Both the position numbers and the translations under genes were made by a program. A DNA stretch of 11,079 nt from Proteobacteria bacterium UBA6729. GTDB lineage: Bacteria > Pseudomonadota > Gammaproteobacteria > Porifericomitales > Porifericomitaceae. Every line of letters begins with the position of its first letter. Positions within the stretch are counted from its first letter, which is position 1. Positions 1 to 8,838 of the stretch are shown here, piece after piece. The stretch lies in the NCBI GenBank assembly GCA_002454015.1, contig DKIB01000019.1, forward strand, positions 11,521-22,599, written 5' to 3'. Below the pieces are notes generated by a model that made no database searches, was not told the origin of the DNA, and was given only the letters and a program-made list of their open reading frames with translations.

Positions 1-24
1 GCTGTATTCCTGAAGCAGACCCGA

Positions 25-891
25 TCACGATATGGCGGCGGCACCGCCCATAATCTCCGACAGTTCCTGAGTAATGGCTGCCTGTCGGGCCTTGTTGTAG
101 ATCAGTTGTAACTCCTCGATCAATTGTCCTGCATTGTCGGAGGCGCTTTTCATGGCCACCATGCGCGCCGCCTGCTCACAGGCGATGTTCTCCACCACAC
201 ACTGATAGACCAGTGATTCTATGTAACGGCGCAGCAGGTGATCGACCACATCCTGAGCCTCCGGCTCATAGATGTAGTCCCAGTGAAACTTGAGTGCCTC
301 GTCGGTAGATTCCGGCAGGGGCAACAGTTGCTCCATGATCGGGTTCTGCGTCATGGAGTTGACGAAGTTGTTACAGGCAATATACAGTCGGTCAATCTTC
401 TCGTCTGCATAAGCATCGATCATCAGTTTTACTATGCCTACCAGATCATCCACGCCGGGTCTGTCACCGATGCCCACGGTCTGCCCGATTTGACGAGCCC
501 CGATTTGACCGAAGAAACCGGCTGCCTTGTTGCCTATTACGCCGAGTTCTACGCGTACATCGCTGTCTTCCCAGGACTTCATGCGTGCCAGCAGTTCCCG
601 GAACAGGTTGGCATTCAGCCCGCCACACAGACCGCGGTCCGAACTGACTACCAGCACCCCGACACTACGCAGCGCCGTGCGCTCTTCCATCAGCGTGTGC
701 CGATATTCGCTGTGTGCCCGCCCCAGATGGGTGATCACATTACGCATCTTGTCGGCGTAGGGTCGGGCAGCCCGCATGCGCGCTTGGGTCTTGCGCATTT
801 TGCTGGCGGCAACCATCTCCATTGCCTTGGTAATCTTCTGGGTATTACCAACGCTACTGATCTTGGTGCGAATCTCCCGGGTAACTGCCAT
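25..891 (-). CDS. atpG: ATP synthase F1 gamma subunit
   Basis: This is the central rotor shaft of the F1Fo ATP synthase, which couples proton flow through Fo to catalysis in the alpha3beta3 head on the cytoplasmic side. The protein has 288 residues, normal for bacterial gamma. The N-terminal helix ([11 protein letters not shown], then [13 protein letters not shown] at about 19-31) and the conserved [11 protein letters not shown] at 83-93 are typical. The C-terminal helix from about 233 ([18 protein letters not shown]) to the IMGGAAAI end is also typical and packs with the N-terminal helix into the shaft coiled coil. An AGGAG-like ribosome binding site lies about 10 bases before the ATG. The gene follows atpA by 27 bases as the last complete gene of the operon in the window; atpD would be expected beyond the left edge. 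Identification is secure. Confidence 0.98.
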   Translation of the reverse strand: MAVTREIRTKISSVGNTQKITKAMEMVAASKMRKTQARMRAARPYADKMRNVITHLGRAHSEYRHTLMEERTALRSVGVLVVSSDRGLCGGLNANLFRELLARMKSWEDSDVRVELGVIGNKAAGFFGQIGARQIGQTVGIGDRPGVDDLVGIVKLMIDAYADEKIDRLYIACNNFVNSMTQNPIMEQLLPLPESTDEALKFHWDYIYEPEAQDVVDHLLRRYIESLVYQCVVENIACEQAARMVAMKSASDNAGQLIEELQLIYNKARQAAITQELSEIMGGAAAIS

Positions 892-918
892 AAGCCTGAC
901 TCCTGACCGTAGCGGCGT

Positions 919-2460
919 TCAGCCGACAAACTCCTGCTTCAACTTCTCTACCCCACTCTGGAGTTCCTGCTCCACGGCGTCGTCATAACGCGGGTCACTG
1001 TTGATGCTCGCCATGAATTCCCGTTTCTCGGTGTTGAAGAAGGCGTGCAGGGCCTCCTCAAAGTCGCGAATCCTGCTGATATCAATATCATCCAGATAGC
1101 CGCGGTCCACGCTGTACAGGCTGACAGCCATTTCAGCAATGCTGAGCGGCGAGTACTGTTTCTGCTTCATCAGTTCCATGACCCGTTGACCACGCTCCAG
1201 TTGTTTGCGGGTGGTCTCATCCAGGTCGGAGGCAAACTGTGCAAACGCAGCCAGCTCCCGATACTGTGCCAGTGCCAGACGTACTCCACCACCCAGTTTC
1301 TTGATGATCGGCGTCTGCGCAGCACCACCCACACGCGATACCGACAGTCCGGCATTGATGGCCGGACGGAAGCCTGCATTGAACAGGTCTGTTTCCAGAT
1401 AAATCTGTCCATCGGTAATGGAGATCACATTGGTGGGCACGAAGGCCGAGACATCGCCAGCCTGGGTCTCAATGATGGGCAGGGCGGTCAGGGAACCCGT
1501 GCGCCCCTTGACCTTGCCGTCGGTGAGCCGCTCCACATACTCTGCATTGATGCGGGCGGCGCGCTCCAACAGTCTGGAATGCAGGTAAAAGATATCACCC
1601 GGATAGGCCTCGCGCCCCGGCGGGCGGCGCAGCAACAGCGAGATCTGCCGATAGGCCCAGGCCTGCTTGGTCAGATCATCGTAGATGATCAGTGCGTCCT
1701 CGCCACGGTCCCGGAAATACTCACCCATTGAGCAACCTGCATAGGGAGCGATAAACTGCATTGCTGCCGCGGTTGCTGCACTCGCAGCTACCACGATGGT
1801 ATGCCTCATGGCATCGTGTTCCTCGAGTTTGTGGATCACGGATTGCACCGATGAGGCCTTCTGTCCGATGGCCACATAGATGCATTTGATGCCGGTATTC
1901 TTCTGATTGATGATGGTATCAATGGCCAGTGCAGTTTTGCCGGTTTGCCGGTCGCCGATAATCAACTCACGCTGCCCGCGACCCACGGGAACCATGGAGT
2001 CTATGGATTTGAGTCCGGTCTGCACAGGCTGTGCAACTGACTGACGAGCGATAACCCCGGGGGCGATCTTCTCCAGAGGGGCCGGTGCTGCGCCCTTGAG
2101 GGCCCCCTTGCCATCCAGTGGGGTGCCGAGCGCATCAACCACCCGCCCCAGCAGTGCGGTCCCGGTGGGCACTTCCAGAATGCGCCGCGTGCAACGCACC
2201 GTATCCCCCTCGCGAATGTGTTCAGAGCGACCCATGATCACGGCGCCGACACTGTCACGCTCAAGGTTCAGGGCCAGGCCATAGACCTTCCCGGGGAACT
2301 CCAGCATCTCTCCCTGCATGGTGTCGCTGAGGCCATGGACGCGGGCAATGCCATCGGTCAGGCTGACCACCACGCCCTCGACACGAGACTCGGCGGCGAG
2401 ATCCATGGATTTGATTTTCTTGCGTATCAGTTCGCTGATTTCAGTTGCGCTGATGGACAT
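919..2460 (-). CDS. atpA: ATP synthase F1 alpha subunit
   Basis: This is the non-catalytic nucleotide-binding subunit of the F1 head and supplies the arginine finger to the neighbouring beta site. The 513 residues match the usual bacterial length. The N-terminal segment (about 1-20) binds delta, and a beta-barrel domain follows to about residue 95. The Walker A motif GDRQTGKT is at 169-176, the same register as in E. coli. The ALIIYDDL strand, the [14 protein letters not shown] segment and the [10 protein letters not shown] segment carrying the arginine finger are all intact. A strong AGAGGAG ribosome binding site (2468-2474) lies 7 bases before the ATG. The gene sits 29 bases after atpH and 27 bases before atpG, as expected for the operon. 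Nothing in it looks damaged. Confidence 0.99.
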   Translation of the reverse strand: MSISATEISELIRKKIKSMDLAAESRVEGVVVSLTDGIARVHGLSDTMQGEMLEFPGKVYGLALNLERDSVGAVIMGRSEHIREGDTVRCTRRILEVPTGTALLGRVVDALGTPLDGKGALKGAAPAPLEKIAPGVIARQSVAQPVQTGLKSIDSMVPVGRGQRELIIGDRQTGKTALAIDTIINQKNTGIKCIYVAIGQKASSVQSVIHKLEEHDAMRHTIVVAASAATAAAMQFIAPYAGCSMGEYFRDRGEDALIIYDDLTKQAWAYRQISLLLRRPPGREAYPGDIFYLHSRLLERAARINAEYVERLTDGKVKGRTGSLTALPIIETQAGDVSAFVPTNVISITDGQIYLETDLFNAGFRPAINAGLSVSRVGGAAQTPIIKKLGGGVRLALAQYRELAAFAQFASDLDETTRKQLERGQRVMELMKQKQYSPLSIAEMAVSLYSVDRGYLDDIDISRIRDFEEALHAFFNTEKREFMASINSDPRYDDAVEQELQSGVEKLKQEFVG

Positions 2461-2489
2461 TGGGGGACTCCTCTACTGGTGGATTGGGT

Positions 2490-3035
2490 TCAGGGGTTCT
2501 GACCGGATACATGCAGGGTATCCGCCAGCTGGTGCAGTCGGCCACGTATGGAGTAGTCGATCACCTCGTCTCCCAGATAAATGCACAGTCCGCCGAGCAG
2601 ACTGCGGTCTTCCGCTACGGTCATTTCCACCCGTCTCCCCAGCCGCTGTTCCAGCAGACTGCCGAGCTGCGCGGTATCTTCAAGCGGATAGGCGCTGACT
2701 ACCCGGATCGCAACGGTACACTCTGCCCGGCGTCTGAGCTCCTCAAATTGCCGATAGATCTCTGGTGCATATTCCATGCGCCCGGCCTCCAGCAACAGGG
2801 TAATGAAGCGGCGGTGCCGTGCATCGCTGACACGCTCACCACAAAGCTCCTGCAGTAACCCGGACAACTGCCTGTGGTCCACACGAGGGTCGCGCAACAG
2901 GCGGAGCATTTGTGCATCCGCCACCACGGCACCCAGCATTTCCAGCAGGGCAGACCAGGCACGCCGGTCCTCCCCGGCCTCCGCAAAGGCGGCACGGGCA
3001 TAGGGTCTGGCCAACGTGACGTGATTCGTTGCCAT
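2490..3035 (-). CDS. atpH: ATP synthase F1 delta subunit
   Basis: Delta sits on top of F1 and ties it to the peripheral stalk formed by subunit b. I start it at the ATG giving MATNHVTLARPYARAAF, because the conserved RPYA(R/K)A(A/L)F motif near the N-terminus then falls where the family has it. The result is 181 residues, close to the usual 175-180. The open frame reaches further upstream to 3107, but that extension overlaps atpF and shows no family similarity. The C-terminal signature DRSLLGG..IYLGDEVIDYSIRG..HQL is intact. The gene starts only 4 bases after the atpF stop and has no clear Shine-Dalgarno, so translation is probably coupled to atpF. Identification is secure; the start is well supported. 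Confidence 0.96.
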   Translation of the reverse strand: MATNHVTLARPYARAAFAEAGEDRRAWSALLEMLGAVVADAQMLRLLRDPRVDHRQLSGLLQELCGERVSDARHRRFITLLLEAGRMEYAPEIYRQFEELRRRAECTVAIRVVSAYPLEDTAQLGSLLEQRLGRRVEMTVAEDRSLLGGLCIYLGDEVIDYSIRGRLHQLADTLHVSGQNP

Positions 3036-3039
3036 CGAT

Positions 3040-3528
3040 TCAGCGCCCGGGGGCCGGGCCGAGTCTCGTCCCCAGCTCTGCCAGCATCCGGGCATGCTTC
3101 TCGGCATTCACCTCGGATTCCAGGATGTGCTCAGCACCGGCGACGGCCAGCCGGGCGACTTCCCTGCTCAGGGTCTCACGGGCTTGCGCCTGCTCGCGCT
3201 CGGCCTCGCTGTGGGCAGCGGCAAGGATGCGTTCCCCCTCCGTGGCGGCGGATTTTTTTGCCGCTGCCACGATGCGGGTGCCCTCCTGCTGTGCCCTGGT
3301 AACGATCTCGTCTGCCCGGGTTCGACCTTTTCGCACATGCTGGCGTGATTCCTCGTCCGCACGTTCCAGCTTGCGCTGTCCTGCCTCGGCGGCCGCCAGA
3401 CCATCCGCAATATTTTTGCGGCGCGTCTCCAGTGCCTCCAGCAACATGGGCCAGATGTACTTCATCGTCACCCAGAACAGTCCCAGAAATACCAGGGTCT
3501 GGGCGAACAGGGTTACGTTGATATTCAT
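3040..3528 (-). CDS. atpF: ATP synthase Fo b subunit
   Basis: Subunit b forms the peripheral stalk (usually a dimer) that holds the F1 head still against the rotor. The protein has 162 residues, slightly longer than the common 156. It begins MNINVTLFAQTLVFLGLFW, the typical single membrane helix (about 5-27). The family motif follows (KYIWPMLLEALETRRKNIADG), then a long charged, alanine-rich amphipathic helix to the end, expected to be a coiled coil. The ribosome binding site is weak: only GGAA is visible, and it lies inside a TGCGG-CCGCA dyad at 3533-3544. Its order between atpE and atpH is canonical. Confidence 0.97.
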   Translation of the reverse strand: MNINVTLFAQTLVFLGLFWVTMKYIWPMLLEALETRRKNIADGLAAAEAGQRKLERADEESRQHVRKGRTRADEIVTRAQQEGTRIVAAAKKSAATEGERILAAAHSEAEREQAQARETLSREVARLAVAGAEHILESEVNAEKHARMLAELGTRLGPAPGR

Positions 3529-3594
3529 GCTGTGCGGTTCCGCAGGGGCGTATTGTGCAGGGTCGTTGAACGGGTCTGCATCCGGGATGTCGGC

Positions 3595-3906
<312 letters not shown>

Positions 3907-3946
3907 AAAGCCTCAGATTTGAACTGTCTGCATCCGGCCCAACTCT

Positions 3947-5169
<1,223 letters not shown>

Positions 5170-5176
5170 TTGGATG

Positions 5177-5184
5177 TCCTCCCC
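5177..5184 (-). promoter_or_regulatory. Shine-Dalgarno that bears on the atpI start
   Basis: On the minus strand this reads GGGGAGGA. It ends 7 bases before an in-frame CTG codon (5169-5167) and about 31 bases before the nearest conventional GTG (5145-5143). An ATC codon lies only 2 bases after the core, too close to be used. The position therefore favours the CTG as the atpI start. Confidence 0.5.
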
Positions 5185-5231
5185 GGGATGTGCATGAGCC
5201 GCAAGCCCGGTGTGCCGTCAAAACCCCGTCC

Positions 5232-5247
5232 CTGCCTCATGCGGCAG
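5232..5247 (-). other. Small hairpin in the atp operon leader
   Basis: CTGCC and GGCAG arms (5 bp) enclose a 6-base loop, with a small extra pairing possible through GCC/GGC. The hairpin would lie a few bases from the predicted 5' end of an atpI-initiated transcript. It lacks a following T run, so it is not a terminator. Whether it matters is unknown. Confidence 0.4.
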
Positions 5248-5258
5248 AGCGGACGCAG

Positions 5259-5264
5259 ATTATA
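5259..5264 (-). promoter_or_regulatory. Candidate -10 of the atp operon promoter
   Basis: On the minus strand this is a perfect TATAAT in the 129-base gap between parB and atpI. Transcription would start near 5252, leaving an 80-100 base leader before atpI. No good -35 is visible at 16-18 bases; the nearest (CTGGCA) is 19 bases away. The spacer holds a direct repeat of TCCGG, possibly an activator site. The position fits an atp-specific promoter separate from parAB. Confidence 0.55.
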
Positions 5265-5298
5265 ACCGGACTCCGGACTGCAATGCCAGCTACCCCGT

Positions 5299-6150
5299 TC
5301 AGCGGATGCGTTTCAGCAGGCCATCCAGCTGACTGAGGGAGGTATAGCGGATACTGAGCGTACCGCAGTTACTGCGGGCAGAATGGCGAATGGAGACGCG
5401 GCTGGACAGTTTCTCGGACAAACTCTGCTCCAGGTGCCGGATGTCCGGGTCGGTGGTGGCTGCGGGCTTTGTTGCGGGCGCCTTGGACCGTTGTGCCAGC
5501 CGCTCGGCCTCCCGCACCGACAGCCCCCGGTCCACCACCCGGGTAGCAAGGTGGCGCTGCTGTGCGGCAGGCAGGGTCAGCAGGGCACGTGCATGCCCCA
5601 TGCTCAGCTCCCCGGCTTCAACCATCTCCCGCACCTCCGGGTCCAGCTCCAGCAGGCGTAGCAGGTGAGTCACATGTACCCGAGAACTGCCGATACGATC
5701 AGCGATCTGTTCATGGGTCAGCTTGAACTCCTGATGCAGCCTGAGCAGGGCGCGGGCCGAGTCGACAGGGTTCAGGTCTTCGCGCTGCAGATTTTCGACC
5801 AGCGCGATACAGCAGGCATCCTGGTCCGGCACATCCCGCACCAGTGCCGGAATCCGCTTCAGTCCGGCCAGTTGTGCTGCCCGCCACCGCCGTTCGCCTG
5901 CCACCAGTTCGTAACGGTCACTCCCCAGCGGGCGTACCAGCACAGGCTGTATGACCCCGCTGGTACGGATGGACTGTGCCAACTTCGCAAGCCCTTCCTC
6001 CGAGGGCTTGCGCCGCGGCTGAAATACCCCGGCCTGCAGTGCGGTGGTGGGCAGCTCCTGCAGGCCTGTGCGTGCCGTTGCAGGCAACGGACGGGCATCC
6101 TCCCCCAGCAGGGCCTCCAGCCCCCTGCCCAGACTGCGGCGACGGGCCAT
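5299..6150 (-). CDS. parB: Chromosome partitioning protein ParB
   Basis: ParB binds parS sites near the origin, spreads on DNA as a CTP-dependent clamp and is moved by ParA during segregation. The 283 residues are typical of the chromosomal family. The start MARRRSLGRGLEALLG is the classic ParB N-terminus that contacts ParA. The nucleotide/clamp motifs are intact: GERRWRA at 85-91 and ENLQRE at 119-124. A helix-turn-helix spans about 144-165 (LTHEQIADRIGSSRVHVTHL), followed by the MGHARALL segment at 184-191. A low-complexity linker (about 222-234) leads to the dimerisation domain ending LDGLLKRIR. The gene follows parA by 2 bases and is surely cotranscribed with it. No parS-like palindrome (TGTTnCACGTGnAACA) is seen in the window. 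Confidence 0.98.
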   Translation of the reverse strand: MARRRSLGRGLEALLGEDARPLPATARTGLQELPTTALQAGVFQPRRKPSEEGLAKLAQSIRTSGVIQPVLVRPLGSDRYELVAGERRWRAAQLAGLKRIPALVRDVPDQDACCIALVENLQREDLNPVDSARALLRLHQEFKLTHEQIADRIGSSRVHVTHLLRLLELDPEVREMVEAGELSMGHARALLTLPAAQQRHLATRVVDRGLSVREAERLAQRSKAPATKPAATTDPDIRHLEQSLSEKLSSRVSIRHSARSNCGTLSIRYTSLSQLDGLLKRIR

Positions 6151-6152
6151 GA

Positions 6153-6935
6153 TCAGCAGGTCCTGTTGCCCGGGATGCTCTCCCGGCGCAACATTTCCCC
6201 GGCCAGCGTCAGGTAGGCCGTGGCACCACTGCTGGAACGATCATAGGACAAGGCCGACATCCCGTGGCTGGGGGCCTCTGCCAGACGGACATTGCGCGGG
6301 ATAATGGTGCGGTACACCTTGTTGCCAAAGTGTTCCAGCAGCTGTTCGGAGACCTCCCGGGCCAGATTGTTTCTGGGGTCAAACATGGTACGCAACAGGC
6401 CCTCCACCTGCAGTGTCGGGTTGAGATAGCGTCGCACCTTGTCCACCGAGTCCATCAGGGCGCTGAGTCCTTCCAGGGCATAGTACTCGCACTGCATGGG
6501 GATGATCAGCGAGTCGGCGGCCACCAGCGCATTGACCGTCAGCATATTCAGGGCGGGTGGGCAGTCAATGAATATGAAGTCATAGGCATCGCGAATCGGC
6601 TCCAGGGCCTTGCGCAACCGTATCTCTCGGGCCAGTTCGTCCAACAGGGACACCTCGGCGCCAGTCAGGGAGGCATTCCCGGGCAGCAGTGCATACCCGC
6701 TCTCTGCCTGCAGCAGGGCCTCCTGCGCCCCGCAGTCCCCGAGCAGTACCTCTGCCGTGGAGCGTTGCAGACCGTCCTTCTCAACACCGCTGCCCATGGT
6801 GGCATTCCCCTGGGGGTCCAGGTCCACCAACAGCACCCGCCGTCTGGTGGCCCCCAGAGAGGCTGCCAGATTGACGCTGGTGGTGGTCTTGCCGACCCCG
6901 CCTTTCTGATTGGCTACTGCGATAATCTTTGCCAT
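6153..6935 (-). CDS. parA: Chromosome partitioning ATPase ParA
   Basis: ParA is a Walker-type ATPase that binds DNA non-specifically as an ATP dimer and pulls ParB-parS complexes apart. The protein has 260 residues, the usual chromosomal (Soj-like) size without an extra N-terminal DNA-binding domain. The deviant Walker A motif KGGVGKTT is at 11-18 with the signature Lys11, DLDPQGNAT is at 38-46, and FIFIDCPPALN (Walker B region) is at 120-130. The C-terminal segment IPRNVRLAEAPSHG (about 212-225) is also diagnostic. The ribosome binding site is a modest CAGGG. The gene begins the parAB pair, 169 bases after rsmG, with a good candidate promoter in that gap. Confidence 0.98.
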   Translation of the reverse strand: MAKIIAVANQKGGVGKTTTSVNLAASLGATRRRVLLVDLDPQGNATMGSGVEKDGLQRSTAEVLLGDCGAQEALLQAESGYALLPGNASLTGAEVSLLDELAREIRLRKALEPIRDAYDFIFIDCPPALNMLTVNALVAADSLIIPMQCEYYALEGLSALMDSVDKVRRYLNPTLQVEGLLRTMFDPRNNLAREVSEQLLEHFGNKVYRTIIPRNVRLAEAPSHGMSALSYDRSSSGATAYLTLAGEMLRRESIPGNRTC

Positions 6936-6967
6936 GGTACCCTGCCCCGCTGGGAGACACTGCGCAG

Positions 6968-6976
6968 ATTATCGCA
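6968..6976 (-). promoter_or_regulatory. Candidate extended -10 promoter of parAB
   Basis: On the minus strand this reads TGCGATAAT, an extended -10 element (TGn plus a 5/6 match to TATAAT). It lies 32 bases upstream of the parA ATG. The -35 at 17 bases (TGCCCA) is poor, which an extended -10 can tolerate. It would let parAB be transcribed independently of rsmG. Confidence 0.45.
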
Positions 6977-7047
6977 TACTCGGCACGGTGTGGGCAGTCG
7001 CGCCAGGGCAGGCCCGCCGCAAAGAAATACCAGGCCTGCAGTTCCAT

Positions 7048-7068
7048 CAGCGAGCACGGTGCTTGCTG
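7048..7068. repeat. 21-base interrupted palindrome in the rsmG-parA gap
   Basis: Half-sites CAGC-g-AGCAC and GTGCT-t-GCTG face each other around a single central G at 7058, with nine of ten positions complementary. It lies about 75 bases upstream of the predicted parA -10. There is no T run on either side, so a rho-independent terminator is unlikely; an operator or an RNA hairpin is possible. It does not resemble the parS consensus. Confidence 0.6.
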
Positions 7069-7104
7069 CCCCGGAGTGGCAGAGGAAACAGCAAAGGCCG
7101 TTCT

Positions 7105-7773
7105 TCATGGGACTGATTTCCTGATGGGGGTTTCTGCTCGGGGGCCGCCCGATGGGCGTGCTGTTGCGTTGAGGGTGAGTTCGATCAGGTGGTGGCGTCT
7201 GGAGGCAGGCGGGATGGGGTGGCTGTGGTGCGGGATGTTCATATGGCTGAGTTGTTCCAGTTCGGATGCAACGCCGGAGCCCTTCCAGCTCAGCAGTCTG
7301 GCATCGGGTGCCGCCAGCGGGGTGAGTAGCGGGAGCAGTTCCGGCAAGCGTCCGATGGCACGTGCAGTCAGGGTATGGTACCGCCTGGCCGGTTGGTGAT
7401 GTTCAATGCGGCTGTGCACGACGGTGACATTGTGGAGTGCAAGTTCAATGACGGCCTGTTGCAGGAAGCAGGTCTTCTTGAGGCGGCTGTCGATCAGTGT
7501 CCAGTGTGTTTGTGGCAGGGCGATGGCCAGTACCAGTCCCGGCAGTCCGCCTCCGGAACCCAGGTCTGCACAGTGGTCGCCCTGTATGTAGGGCATCCCG
7601 CGCAGGCTGCTGACCAGCAATCGGTCCACGATATGCAGAGGCTCACGCTCACCAGTCAGCCGGATGCTTTTGTTCCACAGCATCAGCAAATCCAGATAGG
7701 CGACGAGTTTATCAACCTGTTCGGGTTGCAGTGCGGTGGCAGCCTGTTGCAGGCGCTCTGCTGCTGTGTGCAT
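7105..7773 (-). CDS. rsmG: RsmG-like 16S rRNA (guanine527-N7) methyltransferase, divergent
   Basis: RsmG uses SAM to methylate N7 of G527 in the 530 loop of 16S rRNA. The 222 residues include a helical N-terminus (QVDKLVAYLDLLMLWNKSI), then the SAM-binding loop DLGSGGGLPG (70-79), LIDSRLKKTCFL (93-104) and LSWKG (161-165), all matching the family. The position before parA is the canonical rsmG slot. Two family positions look altered. The usual RH..DS after the N-terminal helices reads DRLLVSS (50-56), and the SRAFA segment reads TARAIG (136-141). The C-terminus carries a proline/arginine-rich tail not typical of the family. The ATG lies 10 bases after the upstream M23 gene with only a weak ribosome binding site, suggesting coupling. 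Family membership is firm; activity is less certain. Confidence 0.9.
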   Translation of the reverse strand: MHTAAERLQQAATALQPEQVDKLVAYLDLLMLWNKSIRLTGEREPLHIVDRLLVSSLRGMPYIQGDHCADLGSGGGLPGLVLAIALPQTHWTLIDSRLKKTCFLQQAVIELALHNVTVVHSRIEHHQPARRYHTLTARAIGRLPELLPLLTPLAAPDARLLSWKGSGVASELEQLSHMNIPHHSHPIPPASRRHHLIELTLNATARPSGGPRAETPIRKSVP

Positions 7774-7783
7774 GGTCTGCGGC

Positions 7784-8644
7784 TCAGTGCGGGAAGGGTC
7801 CCAGACCGGGGATCAGTTCCGGATCCAGACGCTTCTGAAACAGGTTGATGCGCCAGTCCAGATGGGGGCCGGTCGCCCGACCGGTGGCCCCGACCCTGCC
7901 GACCAGCAGTCCCGGGGTTACCGCTGTGCCTTCCTGTACATGGATGCGCTGCAGATGCATCATGGTGGATGACAGGCCATGACCATGGTCAATGATCAGG
8001 GTGCCCCCGGTAAAGTACATGTCCCGGTGTACCAGCGAGACCACACCAGCGGCGGGTGCATATACCGGCGTGTCGGTGGGTGCAGCGATGTCTACGCCAT
8101 AGTGTGGACGGCGCGGTTTCCCGTTGAGGATACGACGGCTGCCATAGACGCCGGTGATGATGCCGGTGTCCATGGGCCAGCGGAAGCCACCGACATAGTG
8201 ACTCTCCAGCGTTGCAATCCTGCGGGCCCGTTTTACCAGTGTGGCCTCCTGACGGATGCGTTCCAGCGTCTCGGCTGAACGTGGTGATACCTGGTCAGCA
8301 GGCAGACCGTCAATGCGCTGCTCCTGATAACTGCGCTGCTCGACCTGCAACACATGCTGCTCCGGCCTGGCGTGTTCACCATGGATCAGGAGTTCTGCCC
8401 GGGGTGGTGCATCCCGGCCAAAGCCGATCAGGAAGTGACCGGCCGGGTCTACCTGCACCGCAGCGCCATTGAAGTGTACCCGGTTACCGGGTTGGGTCAC
8501 TCCCTGCACCAGTGCCCCCTGTTTGAGCACACCGTTGAGCTGGAGCTCCGCAGCGAGGGCGTTTGCAGTCAGTAACAGTGTGGCCACGGCCAGTCGGCGG
8601 ACCAGTCCCTTGAGCGCGATCAATTTGTGTGAGGTAACTGCCAT
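7784..8644 (-). CDS. Secreted M23 (LytM-type) peptidoglycan endopeptidase
   Basis: This is a zinc metallopeptidase-type protein expected to cleave peptide crosslinks in peptidoglycan in the periplasm. From the ATG at 8644 it has 286 residues; a TTG four codons upstream is possible but less likely. A signal peptide is visible (basic KGLVRR, hydrophobic core LAVATLLL, then ANALA before AELQ at about 32). An N-terminal beta-rich domain follows to about 105, then a charged linker helix (115-148). The LytM domain occupies about 150-275. Its metal-site residues are His181 and Asp185 in RPHYGVDIAAP, with His230 (MMHL) and His261 downstream. The usual HxH reads HLD (261-263), as I recall for a proteobacterial subfamily with the GPHLDWR motif. 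The gene stands where mnmG normally precedes rsmG, 10 bases from it. Confidence 0.92.
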   Translation of the reverse strand: MAVTSHKLIALKGLVRRLAVATLLLTANALAAELQLNGVLKQGALVQGVTQPGNRVHFNGAAVQVDPAGHFLIGFGRDAPPRAELLIHGEHARPEQHVLQVEQRSYQEQRIDGLPADQVSPRSAETLERIRQEATLVKRARRIATLESHYVGGFRWPMDTGIITGVYGSRRILNGKPRRPHYGVDIAAPTDTPVYAPAAGVVSLVHRDMYFTGGTLIIDHGHGLSSTMMHLQRIHVQEGTAVTPGLLVGRVGATGRATGPHLDWRINLFQKRLDPELIPGLGPFPH

Positions 8645-8838
8645 ACAGAAAATCAATGCTGTTCAGCAGTGCCCCGGGAACGCAGGCCTGCCCCCGGCGC
8701 AGCGAACCTCAGCCCTGTGAAGCATGGTGTGGTATTCTACAGCTAGTCGTCAGGGCATGGCCGTGCCGGGTTGACCCTGGGGTGTGCCAGTGTACACCAC
8801 GCTGGGGATATGCGGGGTGGCCCCGGGGACAGATTGCC
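8645..8838. other. Divergent intergenic region between the M23 and HIT genes
   Basis: These 194 bases separate two genes transcribed away from each other and must hold both promoters. For the M23 gene, TAGAAT (minus strand, 8734-8739) is a 5/6 match to a -10, without a clear -35. For the HIT gene, TTGACC (8771-8776) could be a -35, followed at 16 bases by the poor TACACC. An 8-base palindrome GTGTACAC (8790-8797) and another CCCCGGGG (8821-8828) are present. None of these sites is strong. Confidence 0.4.

Noticed and set aside
1-24. Part of atpD at the left edge
   Set aside because: The 24 bases beyond the atpG stop are too few to show a start codon or family residues; atpD is only expected from gene order.
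3036-3107. N-terminal extension of atpH
   Set aside because: It lies inside atpF, has no family similarity, and the internal ATG at 3035 gives the conserved delta N-terminus.
5193-5221. Second atp promoter using TTGACG at 5216-5221
   Set aside because: At 16-18 bases downstream there is no -10-like hexamer (CTCATG at 17).
6264-7124. Long open frame on the plus strand opposite parA
   Set aside because: It is antisense to the unmistakable parA coding sequence, its translation has no recognisable domain, and long antisense frames are common in GC-rich genes.
8820-8830. CCCCGGGG palindrome as an operator for the HIT gene
   Set aside because: Short GC palindromes occur often in this composition; the G run more simply serves as a weak ribosome binding site.
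8656-8838. Upstream extension of the HIT protein
   Set aside because: No Hint-like residues upstream of MTDTLFSRII, and the region is needed for divergent promoters.
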